DNA of 64,000 nucleotides from NCBI GenBank assembly GCA_030849465.1, contig JARVLF010000019.1, positions 675,419 to 739,418 on the forward strand. Direction: 5' to 3'. The stretch's first letter is position 1. Each line of letters begins with the position of its first letter. The position numbers were made by a program, and so were the translations under genes. Below are positions 42,832 through 53,398 of this stretch, piece after piece. The DNA is from Moesziomyces globuligerus. Its lineage: Eukaryota; Basidiomycota; Ustilaginomycetes; Ustilaginales; Ustilaginaceae. The notes under the pieces are model-generated. The model was not told the origin of the DNA. It worked only from the letters and a program-made list of their open reading frames with translations, and ran no database searches.

Positions 42832-43977
42832 ATGCTTCAAGAGACAAAATCCGACGTCCAGGCGACCGCTTCGAGCACTCCCGAGGCAGAGTACGTGCAC
42901 AACTTCGACGAGGCCACACGCGTCGAACGCCTGTCCTCTGCGCCAGACTCTCTCAAGGCTGTTGCTGCTACCAAGCCCAAGGATGCTACCGTCTGGTACA
43001 GAGTAGCGATTCGATCGGAATGGTGTTCCACTCCTCAAGTCCCTCATGGCGGCTTCATGGCATCCCTACTTCTCTCGGCACTTCTTGACCACCAGTCGGA
43101 ACATCAACATCCTGATCCCTACACGCTCTGCTTCGACTTTCTCAAGGTTCTCTCGCCCGGTGAGGCATTTGTTTCGGTCACCACTTTGGGCAAGTTGTCG
43201 GGCAGCTACACCTCGATTGGAGCGGAGATGTATCAGTCGCGCAAGGAGAAGGTGCTTCTGGGAGTAAGCGCACGAGCAAGCTTCGCCGACCTCTCCAAGC
43301 AGCAGGGCAAGTCGGCCCTCCCTCTGCACTACGGAGCCATCTCGAAGCTGGAAGAGACACCCGTCCCACATCCACGTTCGTGGTACCTGCCACCATCTCA
43401 GGCGATGATTTCTCGTCAGCTCGATCTGCTGGTCAAGCTCGAGACGCAGCGTCGTCCGTTCGCAGACTACTTTGTTCGTTTCCACCCGGACGATGTCGAC
43501 ACTCCTCAGCAGGAAGACTTCTCCGAAGATCACGTCTCTGGAAGCGCAACTCCTACCGGTCACTGGTGCAAGGGAAGCCGCATCCTCCCACTCCGCTCTA
43601 CCCACTCTCGAAAGATCGACGTCAAGAGTATCCCCATGTTCGGCGACTTCCGCCGCCCCGCCTACGAGAACATCATCAAGAAGGACCCTTCTCATCCGCA
43701 CGACGTTCCCACTCGCAAGTATGCTTTCCCCACTCTTCAGTATACGATTCGATTCCTGTCCAAGCTGCCTGAAGACACGGAGTGGCTGCACACGCAGTGG
43801 AGAGAGACGGCTGTCGATGGACGGATCATCTCAGATGTCTTCATTACGACGGAGAAGGAGGCCAAGCCGATTGCCATTTGCCAGTTGGACAGTCTCATGT
43901 TTGATATGCAGTGGGCTTTGTCCACCATGCCTTCTGCTAAGGAGTCGAAGCAGGCTCCTGAGACTTCTCAGCTTTGA
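42832..43977 (+). CDS. hotdog-fold acyl-CoA thioesterase-like protein
   Basis: A 381-residue intronless protein resembling the double-hotdog thioesterase-like family (4HBT_3 type). Recognisable blocks are PHGGFMASLLLSAL, typical of the first hotdog helix, and SYTSIGAEMYQSRKEKVLLG, the strand region of the first hotdog. The second half (from about residue 180) has a related LHTQWRETAVDGR...ISDVFITTE pattern. Such proteins hydrolyse acyl-CoA or act in fatty acid transfer. Here it may release or edit the acyl chains made by the cluster FAS. It corresponds by position to one of the open reading frames of the ustilagic acid cluster with no established role (orf1/orf2); I cannot say which. The frame is open from 42715, but the ATG at 42832 follows a CACCACCACCAAC leader. 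Confidence 0.8.
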   Translation: MLQETKSDVQATASSTPEAEYVHNFDEATRVERLSSAPDSLKAVAATKPKDATVWYRVAIRSEWCSTPQVPHGGFMASLLLSALLDHQSEHQHPDPYTLCFDFLKVLSPGEAFVSVTTLGKLSGSYTSIGAEMYQSRKEKVLLGVSARASFADLSKQQGKSALPLHYGAISKLEETPVPHPRSWYLPPSQAMISRQLDLLVKLETQRRPFADYFVRFHPDDVDTPQQEDFSEDHVSGSATPTGHWCKGSRILPLRSTHSRKIDVKSIPMFGDFRRPAYENIIKKDPSHPHDVPTRKYAFPTLQYTIRFLSKLPEDTEWLHTQWRETAVDGRIISDVFITTEKEAKPIAICQLDSLMFDMQWALSTMPSAKESKQAPETSQL

Positions 43978-44537
43978 GTATCGCATAGCTTGATTTGTAG
44001 ATCTAGGCGTCGTCTCACCACTTTGAATTTCATTGTCATATCCAAATCTAGTTACCATTCGCCGTTTCCCCAAAGCGACACTGCCTGGTTGCATCTTTTA
44101 TTGAGTGGCAATGTTGAGCAAGGGTGATCATCTATGCTGGAATCCTGCGCCACCCTCTTGGCAAGGGTGCTTCGGCTGAACGTAAAGGGTCCAGCAGCAC
44201 TGGTGTGGTCACGTTGACCAACCTTGACGAGGGTCCCTCTGCATAGTTGCCGGACCGGCATGCACTTCAGCCGAACACCGGACAGGCGACGCGCCACACG
44301 GGCTGTCAAATTGTGCGACTTGTGCGATGCGCACCCCGCTCTATGCGCATCCCGCTCTCTGCATTTCAGGGTCCATACCAGGATGCGGCCCGTTGCCAGC
44401 ACACATGAACTCAACTCAACCCCACCTATAAGATGTCCGAATGAAACCTTGACTGCAGTCAGCCAGAGTCCCTTTGTTCATCGTCTATCCCACGTACAAG
44501 CCTTCCACTCATTTCAACCCACTTTCTACAGCTAAAA
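43978..44537. promoter_or_regulatory. uhd1 promoter region
   Basis: 560 bp with the palindrome ATGCGCAT (44343-44350) inside a 10-of-11 match TGCGCATCCCG, about 185 bp upstream of uhd1. A CCTATAAG sequence at about 44425 is a TATA candidate. Confidence 0.5.
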
Positions 44538-45520
44538 ATGACGACCCCAATTGGCAAAGGTCAGGTGCTGGTCACTGGAGCAAACGGTAAGTCCTTCCGC
44601 TGTTGTCAAGGAGTCAAGTTTGTAACCAATTTTCATCACTGATGCACTCTTAATTTGATGGTACACATACAGGCTTCGTCGGCTCTCACATTGTAGCCCT
44701 GTTGCTCTCCAAAGGCTATACCGTCCATGCCACAGTGCGACGCCAGCAAGCAGCTGACGACCTGCTGTCCACCTTTACTTCCGACCAATTCCGCGTCTTT
44801 GTCATCCCGGACTTGACTGCGCCCAACGCCCTCGACAAAGCCATCGCCTACTGCAAATTTGTCGTACACGTAGCCTCTACAGTGCCCACCAAGGACGCCA
44901 CCTTAGGCATCAGCATCGAGTCCACCGTCGGATCGATCGAAAGCGTCATGAAGACCGCCTCATCCTTCCACTGCTCCAAAGTCGTCTTAACTTCCAGCAT
45001 GTCGACGCACCTCGACACGCACGCAGCCATCCTTGACGAGTCCACATGGTACACGCCCGACCTTACCTCCACCAAGCTCTTCGTGCAGTACATGTCGGCC
45101 AAGACTCTCGCCGAAAAACGCGCCTGGGGTCTCTCTACCACGCTCCAAATGCCACTCACCACCATTGCTCCGGTCTACATTGGCGGTCCGACCATTATGA
45201 AGGGTCAAGATCCCAAGTCGCCCTCCTCGAACCAAGACTTGCTGCGATGCATCGAGGACGAGTCCAAATCCAAAATTCCCGGTTGGATCGATGTAAGGAC
45301 CGTAGCGCACTTGCATCTGCTTGCGATCGAGGCAGAGTTGGATGGGAGAAGGATTCTTGCTTGCACGCATGATAGAGGGCTGGTCAAGATGGATGTGAGC
45401 TTGATGACAAAGTTGCTTGCTAGGGCTCCGGAAGCTAAGATTGGGTATGATGAGACCAAGCGGGACTTGCTTAGCCAGATTCAGTACTTTGATTCGCGGG
45501 GGCAGGGCGTTGTTGTTTGA
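44538..45520 (+). CDS. uhd1: short-chain dehydrogenase/reductase family beta-hydroxylase
   Basis: A two-exon gene, 44538-44586 and 44673-45520, giving 298 residues. The 86-bp intron (GTAAGT ... ACAG) falls inside the glycine motif, and joining it restores the cofactor site TGANGFVGSH. The catalytic pair YxxxK is YMSAK, Tyr156 and Lys160. The architecture is that of extended SDRs near dihydroflavonol-4-reductase, which use NADPH. Published work shows that the SDR-like Uhd1 of U. maydis is needed for the beta-hydroxyl group on the short acyl chain. The match rests on family and cluster position. Confidence 0.85.
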
Positions 45521-45880
45521 TAGTCTTGATGCTGCAAATGGAAGGAATTTTGTTCACGTGTTAGAGCGAGTTTTAGTCTGAGGATTGCGAAAGATTTGTG
45601 CTTGATCTGTGCGAGACTTCGAGTTGTGCATGTCTGAAATCTTGAAGTTCAGCACTTGATTCGTCGTTTCTCTTTGCCACCATCAACAATACCGATCTTT
45701 CATTCTGCTATGCGCAGGTCTCGTCCGTCAACCAAAGCACCAGCTCGATCATCACCACATGCCACGACTCGCACATGCTGGCTGGCAATGATACTGCAAA
45801 AGAACTAACATTGACCTAAACAACGACATTTGACAAGAAAACAAACCCAAATCTAGCAGAACAAACACCGAACAGAGACA
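45521..45880. other. convergent 3' spacer between uhd1 and ugt1
   Basis: 360 bp of 3' sequence. No gene is seen. Confidence 0.5.
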
Positions 45881-47593
45881 TCAAAGCAAAACAACCTCTC
45901 CACGTGCTCTCTCGTCTCTCAAACGCTGCCTCAGCTCCTTTGCATTCTTGATCAGCGTCGAGCCGCGCTCGCTCTCGGGACGGCAGCACGTCATCCCTTC
46001 TTGGAACGATTTGGTGAAATCGCCAATCTCCATCTTGGCCGCCGTCTTGAACCTAAATGCAACCTGCTGCGCTTCGAGAAAGTAGGCGTTGAACAGCTGA
46101 TCCCCGAAAAAGGGCAAGATGAGCAGGGGTTTGCCGGCGAGCATTGCTTCTTGGCAGGAATTCCAGCCGCCGTGGCTGAGGAACCAGCCGACCGAAGGGT
46201 GTTGGAGGACGTAGTGCTGGTCCACCCAGTTGGTTAGCATGGCGTTTCCTGATTCCAGGAGCTGTTTCTCCAGGGCCGAGATTTGAGGTGCAAACGAAGG
46301 AGGACAGGACGAGACGAGGTCCTTGCTACCGCCAAAGGTAAACAGCAGGCGGAATTGAGAGTTGAGACGCATCTCGTGAATAATGGTTTCGAGCATCTTG
46401 ACCAGGTGCGTGGGCTGTGGGCGGAACATTGTACCAAAGGAGATGTAGACGACGGAGCCGGTAAGCGAGGTGGAGAGGAAGCGTTCGACTTCTCTGACAG
46501 ATCGGGACTTTTCGTCTTCGACTTCGTTCGAGATGCGGATGTCGGGGGTTCCGGGGGGCGTCTTTGGTGGGGTAATGGGTCGTGAGGATCGGTCGTTGTG
46601 AGGTTGCTGGTTGGTGAGCATCTTGGCTGCCATACGGTCACCTTTTTCTACAAAGCCTGAGAACATGACGGGACCGAGGATGCCGATCTTTTTGAAGGGG
46701 AAGACCATACGGAGATAGTCGAGCTCGCGATGTTCGACGGCCATGTGGGTGTTGATCAGGATGGTGTGACTCGCTTCGACCAGCTTCTGGATCTCGATGA
46801 GCGAAGGTGTAAGTGGAACGCTGAGAAGCCAGTCCTTGGCGAGCGCTGCCATCTCGAGCTCTTCAATGGATCCCATACGGCTACCTGGAATGTAGTATCT
46901 TCCAGTCCAGCGTCGACCCAACAGCTTCTCCTTGAGAGCTGCATCGTTGCGGTCCACTTCCGGGTTACTGTTGCAGTACTGAGACCATAGCCATTCGATC
47001 GCACCGAAGCCTCCGATGGATCGAGGACCAAGCATGCGCAAGACAAAAGTGCAAGCGTTGTCAAAGAAGGTGACCATCTTGAGATCCGAGGTGTGCTTGC
47101 GAACGACGTCGACCATACCAGGGAGCATCCAGTTGACTACCACTGAGCTTGGACTACCGGCCAGACAAGCTGGAAGAAGCAACGACCCGTCTTGTGCGTC
47201 GTATAGATCCTCGTTGGCGAGGATGGCCGGGAAGATCTCGGCGAACTGCTCTCGAACAAGTGTAGCAGCTTGCATGGTGAGGAGCACCTCTGGTTCAGGG
47301 CCATCATTGGTAGCGTTGGCTGGTTTGGCCTGTTCGCGGGAAGCAAAGTCTTTGAGAACGTCCTGAGCAGAAGCACCTGTTCCGAGAAGACGCAGTCTGG
47401 GACCGAAGCGTTCCGAGCTGAGGTGTTCAGAGATGGCGAGCCTCTTAAGCAGTGCGATCTGCATCTTGCTGCAAATGAAGGTGATTGTGAGGGTGGGGGT
47501 CTTATTGAGCAGAGCTGCTGCGTAGTCGAGCATAGGTCGAGCGTGACCGACGGCTGGCCAGCAGACCATCAGGACGTGATCGGTTTGTACCAT
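45881..47593 (-). CDS. ugt1: UDP-glycosyltransferase building the cellobiose head group
   Basis: A 570-residue family 1 glycosyltransferase. The C-terminal nucleotide-sugar box is clear: QHPSVGWFLSHGGWNSCQEA, with the conserved His474 of HGGWNS, and the DQ pair FFGDQLFNAY. The N-terminus VLMVCWPAVGHARPML is the usual acceptor-domain start. A polar insertion at about residues 310-355 (Pro/Thr-rich PPKTPPGTPD) is variable. The frame is open to 47779; I chose 47593 (MVQTDHVLMV) because the family N-terminal strand starts there. The published role is transfer of glucose units onto the hydroxylated fatty acid to form the cellobiose lipid. Confidence 0.92.
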   Translation of the reverse strand: MVQTDHVLMVCWPAVGHARPMLDYAAALLNKTPTLTITFICSKMQIALLKRLAISEHLSSERFGPRLRLLGTGASAQDVLKDFASREQAKPANATNDGPEPEVLLTMQAATLVREQFAEIFPAILANEDLYDAQDGSLLLPACLAGSPSSVVVNWMLPGMVDVVRKHTSDLKMVTFFDNACTFVLRMLGPRSIGGFGAIEWLWSQYCNSNPEVDRNDAALKEKLLGRRWTGRYYIPGSRMGSIEELEMAALAKDWLLSVPLTPSLIEIQKLVEASHTILINTHMAVEHRELDYLRMVFPFKKIGILGPVMFSGFVEKGDRMAAKMLTNQQPHNDRSSRPITPPKTPPGTPDIRISNEVEDEKSRSVREVERFLSTSLTGSVVYISFGTMFRPQPTHLVKMLETIIHEMRLNSQFRLLFTFGGSKDLVSSCPPSFAPQISALEKQLLESGNAMLTNWVDQHYVLQHPSVGWFLSHGGWNSCQEAMLAGKPLLILPFFGDQLFNAYFLEAQQVAFRFKTAAKMEIGDFTKSFQEGMTCCRPESERGSTLIKNAKELRQRLRDERARGEVVLL

Positions 47594-48523
47594 CTTGTCT
47601 GACTTGATGAGAACGGTGGAGCTGATGAGGAAGGAAGAAGTGTTGCAGCGTGTGTTGAGGGCTAATCGCTGGTAATGTGATGAGGGAGCACAAGAAAAAT
47701 TGAGGCAAGAGTACCCACCATGATATACTGTTTCACTTCGGCCGCTGAATGCACGTTCAGGGCCGCTAGTGAACTTCAACTACCACCGAAGCGTGGCCAG
47801 TACCGGCTTAACGGCTCTCTCTCGGCTGCCAAGATCTACTTTATCAGGAGCATGTGCATGGCGGAAGCCTGTGGCTGTCGCGCACATGGCTGAACAGCAG
47901 AGTCAGAGTAGGGAGGAGCTTGGGATAAACTGTTAGTCTGCGCATATGCCTTAAAGCACAAGGTGGCAACGTGGCAAAGTGCGGCCAGAAAGATCGATAT
48001 GCGCCGTTCACCTTCTGATCTTGGCCTTTTCCGGCAAGAAAGCAGCCATAGTGTTGGTCGATCGATGCCTGACCATCAGAGACCGTGGAGCCTGTTGCTA
48101 GCCTCAAGATAGCTCGCATTCAAGATCTGGAAGCTGAAATGCAGCCGCGACCATGTCTCAAGCCTGAGTTGGTACGATGAATTAGGCCGAGAATGATGCC
48201 GTTCATGTCACACTTGTCGCAGAGACTCGATTAAGGAGCCAGAGGGGCTTTGCGCTCGATCTCTAGAGTAGGCATCCTACCACGATAGGGAGGATACTCG
48301 GCGCGATTATGTGCTCATATCGCCTCGATCGCCACAATTCTCTTTTCAGTGGCGTCTCAAGCACTTGGATGATGAAAAGGGAAAGACTTGCATTGCTGAG
48401 TAGTGCGCCACTTTCAAGCTATTTCGTAATCGAAGCTAGAGCAGAACTAAGCGGGGGTAGAGACAAAGGGAGCCGTGTAATGGGCGACTGCGGAGACCTG
48501 AATAGGTTGAGAAGGCGGTCAAA
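47594..48523. promoter_or_regulatory. ugt1 promoter and ahd1 3' region
   Basis: 930 bp with one perfect Rua1-type site and a weaker TGCGCATATGC near 47934. No gene is seen. Confidence 0.5.
47995..48005 (-). promoter_or_regulatory. Rua1-type element upstream of ugt1
   Basis: The minus strand reads GGCGCATATCG, a perfect match to the recalled consensus. It lies about 400 bp upstream of and oriented toward ugt1. Confidence 0.6.
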
Positions 48524-49675
48524 TCACTTTACTCGCTCTTCCTCTTCGGCCTCGATCTCGGCGAGCTTCTCGAGTGCAGCCTGTCTGGCCTTGATACGGT
48601 CGCCTTTGAAGGTCGAGACAGTTTCTGCGGTCCAAGACTTGAAAGTCTTGTTAGTCTTGAAAATGGCATCGAGAAGACCGACGGGACCGTAGTTCTCGGT
48701 GTTAAAGTAGTGGTGCCAATCGTGAACCAGAGCGCATGTCAAGAAGGGGATGTTGTAGCCGCTGTGCTGAGCGTGAGTACCGATCAAAAGTCCGTGGAAG
48801 AAGAGGTACTGGACACTAATGTGCGCACGAGTGATCAAGAGGCCAACGAGGATGGGAGCGAGGTTGCTGAAGTAGTGCTCGAGCGGGTGTGCGTAGGTCG
48901 AAGCTGCTGCGATGGGAGCGCTGAACTCGTGATGCTTCTTGTGGATGAACTTGTAGATCTTTGGGTGGTGAAGGGCACGGTGGACAGTGTAGAATCCAAC
49001 ATCTTCTGCGAGGAGGCAGACGAGCCACTGTCCGACGAGCATTTTGCCAGAAGGGAGGGTTTCGTAGGTGGTTTGAATGCCTCGCCATTCGGCCAGAGGA
49101 TAGTAGATGAGGTTGGAGATGGTGTTGACCACAACCATGTTGAACAAGACGAGTGGGATAAGCTTCTTGTATTGAGCCAGGGTGGGGGGCTTGGTGGGTT
49201 GGATGCGGTACTTTGCCAACCACGAAGGACGGCCGGTCAAGTCGCAAAAGGCAAAGATGCCAACGAGTAGCAGCTGACTGATGGAGGTGAGGATCCAAGT
49301 GTGAACGGTGTGGATGGTGAATCGGTCATAGGTGTTGAGCCAGTCGTAGAGGGGCTTTGCGAGGGAAGACTTGTTGAAGAGGATGGCCATGGTGATGGTG
49401 ACAATGTGAGGGGTGAGACCCATGACCTTTGTGTTGTCGTAAACGCTTTCAATGAAGCCCCAGTTACGCTTAGCTTTGAGCCTCTCCTCGGTGGGAGTGA
49501 GTTTGAGGCCCAGGCCGGGGAAGGAGCTTGTGGCATTCTTCTTGTTGTTGGCCTCGGCGGCTGCTACATGGGGACAAGAGACAGCAGCGTTGCGCAACTT
49601 GAGATCGCCATAGTGACCGTGGAGGAGGGTGCTAGACGGCACCGTCTGGATGGAGGTGGCAGTTCGAGTACTCAT
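48524..49675 (-). CDS. ahd1: membrane fatty acid hydroxylase (alpha-hydroxylase)
   Basis: A 383-residue integral membrane di-iron enzyme of the fatty acid hydroxylase/sterol desaturase superfamily (PF04116). The three histidine boxes are visible: HRALHH (232-237), HKKHH (245-249) and HDWHH (318-322). Several hydrophobic helices precede them, starting near residues 115-140 and 165-190. It presumably lies in the ER membrane, using cytochrome b5-type electrons. Published work assigns Ahd1 to alpha-hydroxylation of the long acyl chain of ustilagic acid. Family type and position at the right side of the core cluster support the symbol. Confidence 0.87.
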   Translation of the reverse strand: MSTRTATSIQTVPSSTLLHGHYGDLKLRNAAVSCPHVAAAEANNKKNATSSFPGLGLKLTPTEERLKAKRNWGFIESVYDNTKVMGLTPHIVTITMAILFNKSSLAKPLYDWLNTYDRFTIHTVHTWILTSISQLLLVGIFAFCDLTGRPSWLAKYRIQPTKPPTLAQYKKLIPLVLFNMVVVNTISNLIYYPLAEWRGIQTTYETLPSGKMLVGQWLVCLLAEDVGFYTVHRALHHPKIYKFIHKKHHEFSAPIAAASTYAHPLEHYFSNLAPILVGLLITRAHISVQYLFFHGLLIGTHAQHSGYNIPFLTCALVHDWHHYFNTENYGPVGLLDAIFKTNKTFKSWTAETVSTFKGDRIKARQAALEKLAEIEAEEEERVK

Positions 49676-51029
49676 CTTGAAAAGAGCAGATAGGTATGGG
49701 GGGTAGACAGGCCAGCGCGGCCGGAGTGCAATGCAGACATGGTCGTCTTTAATAGTCTGCGAAGCTCGACGCTTGCTGCGCTCTGAGATGGCGAGTGAGT
49801 ATCAGCCCTCTGACGCTGCTCATGATCCTGGCATACTCTGACATGCCCAGTGTATCGCTGAACACTGGCCTGAAAGTGGCGAGGAAGGGTGATGGAGGTG
49901 GCGGGAAGGGGGCTGCAGGTTGGATACTGTAGCACTAACGTATGCGCATAGCTGCTGCAAAGCCAACAATTAATTCCGAAAAGCAAGATTATTCAGCGAT
50001 CTAACATAGATGAATTCTGCAAGTGGCACACCGCCCAACCAACCAAACGAATCTCTCCAAGCCGCACTCGACTTTGAGACTGCCTACGATGAACACTCCA
50101 AGACCATCAGATCAAGCTGATCGACTCTCGGCTTCCGGCAATCAAAGCGTCCGGAAGTCGGCGTTGCATGAATGCAGCGTTTGAATGGGCGTTCGAGGTG
50201 ATCTTCAAGGCTGTGTAATGAGGGAGTAGTCCAGCGTCTTGCTCCTTCTGCGTCTGAAATGCGGAATGCGCATGGTGTCTTGCACTTGAGCGCCTGTCGA
50301 ACACTGCGCGCTTGTGCTAGGGATGCCAATTGAGCAACGTGCACCCTCAAGCCCTTCTCGCGCCGCATCCAGCCTTATCTTGATTGCAATCGCGCCAGAG
50401 ACACAAAAAACGCAAGCACAGCATGCGACCGCCTCGGTTCCATACCAACCTCGGCTGGAGCAAAGTGTAAGCATTTGCCTTCAGAGACCCTTAATCCATC
50501 CAAGCCGCACAAGCCGTCGTCAGGCTCGCTTCTAGACACTCTCAGAATTTAACGCTCCGAATATGACGCTAACGACCAACTGCACACTCTCAAACTACCG
50601 ACCAAGGTACCGAACAAGTCCCGATTGTTCGCTCTGTTCCATCGGCTTGCATCATTTCTCGCATCCCACTTTCGAACCAGTCTGACGGTGCAGTGCCACT
50701 GCAGAACCCCCTCCCTGCTATGGTACCGGCGGGTGTCTGTCAAGCCAATTCTCCCAACTCCACCCGTTTTCTCTGCAGGTGACAGAATCCGATTCCGTTC
50801 CCTCTACAATCATGCCGTGGCGCATACCTCAACCTTTTACGAGATGTACTTACTCGACTGAGGTGCCGTCCAGCCACCAGCAAGCTCGAATATATACCAT
50901 CTCTTCGCTGCTTCATGCACCTCCCTCGCTCTCACTTCCATTCCTTCCTTCATACCTCCAACTCGAGTCCATCTCGTCAAGACACCAACGTCAAGCACAC
51001 CACCCTAGCTCAGAGATCTAGCATACAAG
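49676..51029. promoter_or_regulatory. ahd1 promoter and upstream spacer
   Basis: 1.35 kb between divergent genes. It holds ATGCGCAT palindromes at 49942-49949 and 50266-50273, the second overlapping a perfect Rua1-type 11-mer. No gene is supported. Confidence 0.55.
50262..50272 (-). promoter_or_regulatory. Rua1-type element upstream of ahd1
   Basis: The minus strand reads TGCGCATTCCG, a perfect match to the recalled consensus, about 590 bp upstream of ahd1. Confidence 0.55.
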
Positions 51030-52280
51030 ATGCAGCAAGGCGCAGGCTACCCTCAAGCCAATTCTGGTGGATACCCAGGCCAGCCTCCGTTTAACCCGCA
51101 GCAACAGCAGTATCCTCCCTATGCAGGCTACAACGGCAACCCATCCTTCCAGCCCCAGCAAGGCTATCAGCCGCAATTCGCTCAGCAACAGTTCCCACAG
51201 CAACAGTTTGCGCAGCAGCAGTTCCCTCAACAGCAGCAATCGCAGTACCCTCCTCAAGCAAATGGCGCGGGCTACTACCCCACTCAGAACTCTTATCAAA
51301 CACCACAGCAGCAGGCGCCTCAGCAACAGCTACCGCAGCAGCAGTCGCCCCAGCAGCGGGTGCCGCAGCAGCAGCAGTCACCTCAGCCGTCATGGCAGCA
51401 GCAGCAGCAGCAGCCAGGAGGCCAACCCAACCAGGTCGACAAGGCAACTGATCCTCAAGGCTGGGCACTCGCCGAGTATGGCAGCCCCTTTGCTCACTCC
51501 AAAGACTGGCGCGCTTCGCCACCTGACTTGGAACTGACCGGATTCCCCTCGCAAAAGCTCATGCTTCGCGTCAAGCAGCGATTTGCACGATCACCTGGTG
51601 ATGTCTGGAGTCACCCTGCTCCAAGCTTCGGTCGACCTCCTCAGCAAGGCTGGAACTATGCTCCTTTCCAGCCTTTCTCGCTTCCTGCAGCTGGAGAGCA
51701 ACTGGCTGATGGTTTCAAGCCTCTCTACCCTGGACGCATCCTCGCTGATCACGATGTGTCGGCTGCCGATTGGTCTCGATTTCTCGAAGACATTCAAGTA
51801 GCAGGTAGGATGACGGGTGCTCAGCAGGTCATCTCCCAGTTCGCTCCAGTCACGGCTCATCTTGGCGCCACAGGCTATTTTGTCACCAAGGCCCTTCAGA
51901 AACGTATGAAGCGCGGCAAAGAGCCCGTCATTGCAGAGACAATCGAGATGTGGGAGCAGAACTTCTTCCTTCGTCGTGGTCTTGATGTCTACGTTCGGGA
52001 CAACACCGACGGACGAATCACTGGTCTGGCACCCGGCGAGCCTCTTCCGGGAGCCAATCACCCTCAGCCTGTCGATCTGGATCAACACAGCCATGACGGC
52101 TCGGACGATGACAGCAGTGACGATGAATCTCATCACAAGCTGTCTCACAAGGAGAAGAAGAAGCTACGCGAGGAGCGCAAGAAGAAGGAAAAGAAGGAGG
52201 AGAAGAAGAGAAAGGAGGAAAAGAAGAAGAACAAGAAGAAGCCTCAGTTCTACCTCATCGTAGCGCCTTACCAGCAGTAA
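51030..52280 (+). CDS. Gln/Pro-rich hypothetical protein with conserved C-terminal domain
   Basis: A 416-residue intronless protein of unknown function. Residues 1-140 are low complexity, with repeats of QQQFPQ and QQQ. Residues 145-335 look like a folded domain, beginning GWALAEYGSPFAHSKDWRAS and including FLEDIQVAGRMTGAQQVISQ and ETIEMWEQNFFLRRGLDVYV. An acidic SDDDSSDDES patch and a Lys/Glu-rich tail (about residues 365-405) follow. There is no signal peptide or membrane segment. I do not recognise the central domain. The N-terminal tract looks prion- or condensate-like. It lies just outside the core glycolipid genes, divergent from ahd1, and may share that promoter region. A functional link is unproven. 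Confidence 0.85.
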   Translation: MQQGAGYPQANSGGYPGQPPFNPQQQQYPPYAGYNGNPSFQPQQGYQPQFAQQQFPQQQFAQQQFPQQQQSQYPPQANGAGYYPTQNSYQTPQQQAPQQQLPQQQSPQQRVPQQQQSPQPSWQQQQQQPGGQPNQVDKATDPQGWALAEYGSPFAHSKDWRASPPDLELTGFPSQKLMLRVKQRFARSPGDVWSHPAPSFGRPPQQGWNYAPFQPFSLPAAGEQLADGFKPLYPGRILADHDVSAADWSRFLEDIQVAGRMTGAQQVISQFAPVTAHLGATGYFVTKALQKRMKRGKEPVIAETIEMWEQNFFLRRGLDVYVRDNTDGRITGLAPGEPLPGANHPQPVDLDQHSHDGSDDDSSDDESHHKLSHKEKKKLREERKKKEKKEEKKRKEEKKKNKKKPQFYLIVAPYQQ

Positions 52281-53012
52281 CTTTGGTCTCGTTCATGCAC
52301 CTGTAATCACCAAGATCCGAATGACATAGAGGATACCATCGATGCACTTGTGCACTACAGTCTCTGTTGGCACGCTGTCAGTCAGCAACTTCCTCCTTTC
52401 ATGAAGACTAAGCTTTTAACACCGCAGAGTGTTCTGTGCTTCCATGCAATGCGTTCTTTGGGATCTCAGATCGACATGATACCCACCAATAGCATCGATT
52501 CGGTCATGACTTTTCATCTCCGACAGACTGTTGTCAAGTTCTTTGCTCTTAGGGCAAACTGAGCTCAAATGCCACGAGGTTTGTCATGGTACAGACATGT
52601 CGGATGAGACAAGGGACTGTTCCTCGAGAACCTTAGCGCGAACTTTGTTCCAGGTACTGGACTGTGAGCCCTGTACCACACGATGCACAGAATCATGGAG
52701 TCGACCAGATAGAGAAGGGACCCTTGCTCAAAGAACAAAGACTCCGAATGACAGGGCGCCGAGACATGGCGTCATGGAAGCGGAATCTGAATTGATACCA
52801 CTTGCTCACCCGACGGGACCCCTTCCGACATTGTGCCGAACACTGCACCATACCAACATGCTGTGCTTGGCGTTGTCCGATCCATTTTGATACGTACGTA
52901 CCGTGCGCCAAGCTCGACCAGAACCACAGAGCCGAGTCATGACTGAACTTGATCTGCCGTGTGTTCGTATCAATCGATTTCACGACGCATTCAACTCGCG
53001 CTAGTGCAGTGA

Positions 53013-53072
53013 TGCCGAATAAGCTGCCGAATTTGGTACCGAATTGAGTGCCGAACAAGGTGCCGAAATGCT
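53013..53072. repeat. 12-bp minisatellite, five units
   Basis: Five head-to-tail 12-bp units of the form TGCCGAATAAGC, TGCCGAATTTGG, TACCGAATTGAG, TGCCGAACAAGG, TGCCGAAATGCT. The TGCCGAA core is kept while the last four or five bases vary. Confidence 0.85.
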
Positions 53073-53116
53073 TTCTGCTCGGTTAACAGCCTTGGCCCAA
53101 ACACACCACAGACGAA

Positions 53117-53127
53117 TGCGCATACCG
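53117..53127 (+). promoter_or_regulatory. Rua1-type element, repeat copy 1
   Basis: TGCGCATACCG is a perfect match to the recalled consensus, within palindrome ATGCGCAT. It is 960 bp upstream of the DUF7702-type gene. Confidence 0.45.
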
Positions 53128-53257
53128 CACCACTCTCACCTCTTCCAACCACAACAACCCTCCTATCCGCTATCGATTGAGCACGGCTTTGCCATGTCCC
53201 ACCCACAGGCCTACAGCATACCGTCGCCTTTACCCTAACCCCCACACCACAGACGAA

Positions 53258-53268
53258 TGCGCATACCG
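53258..53268 (+). promoter_or_regulatory. Rua1-type element, repeat copy 2
   Basis: The same element 141 bp downstream of the first. Confidence 0.45.
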
Positions 53269-53398
53269 CACCACTCTCACCTCTTCCAACCACAACAACC
53301 CTCCTATCCGCTATCGATTGAGCACGGCTTTGCCATGTCCCACCCACAGGCCTACAGCATACCGTCGCCTTTACCCTAACCCCCACACCACAGACGAA

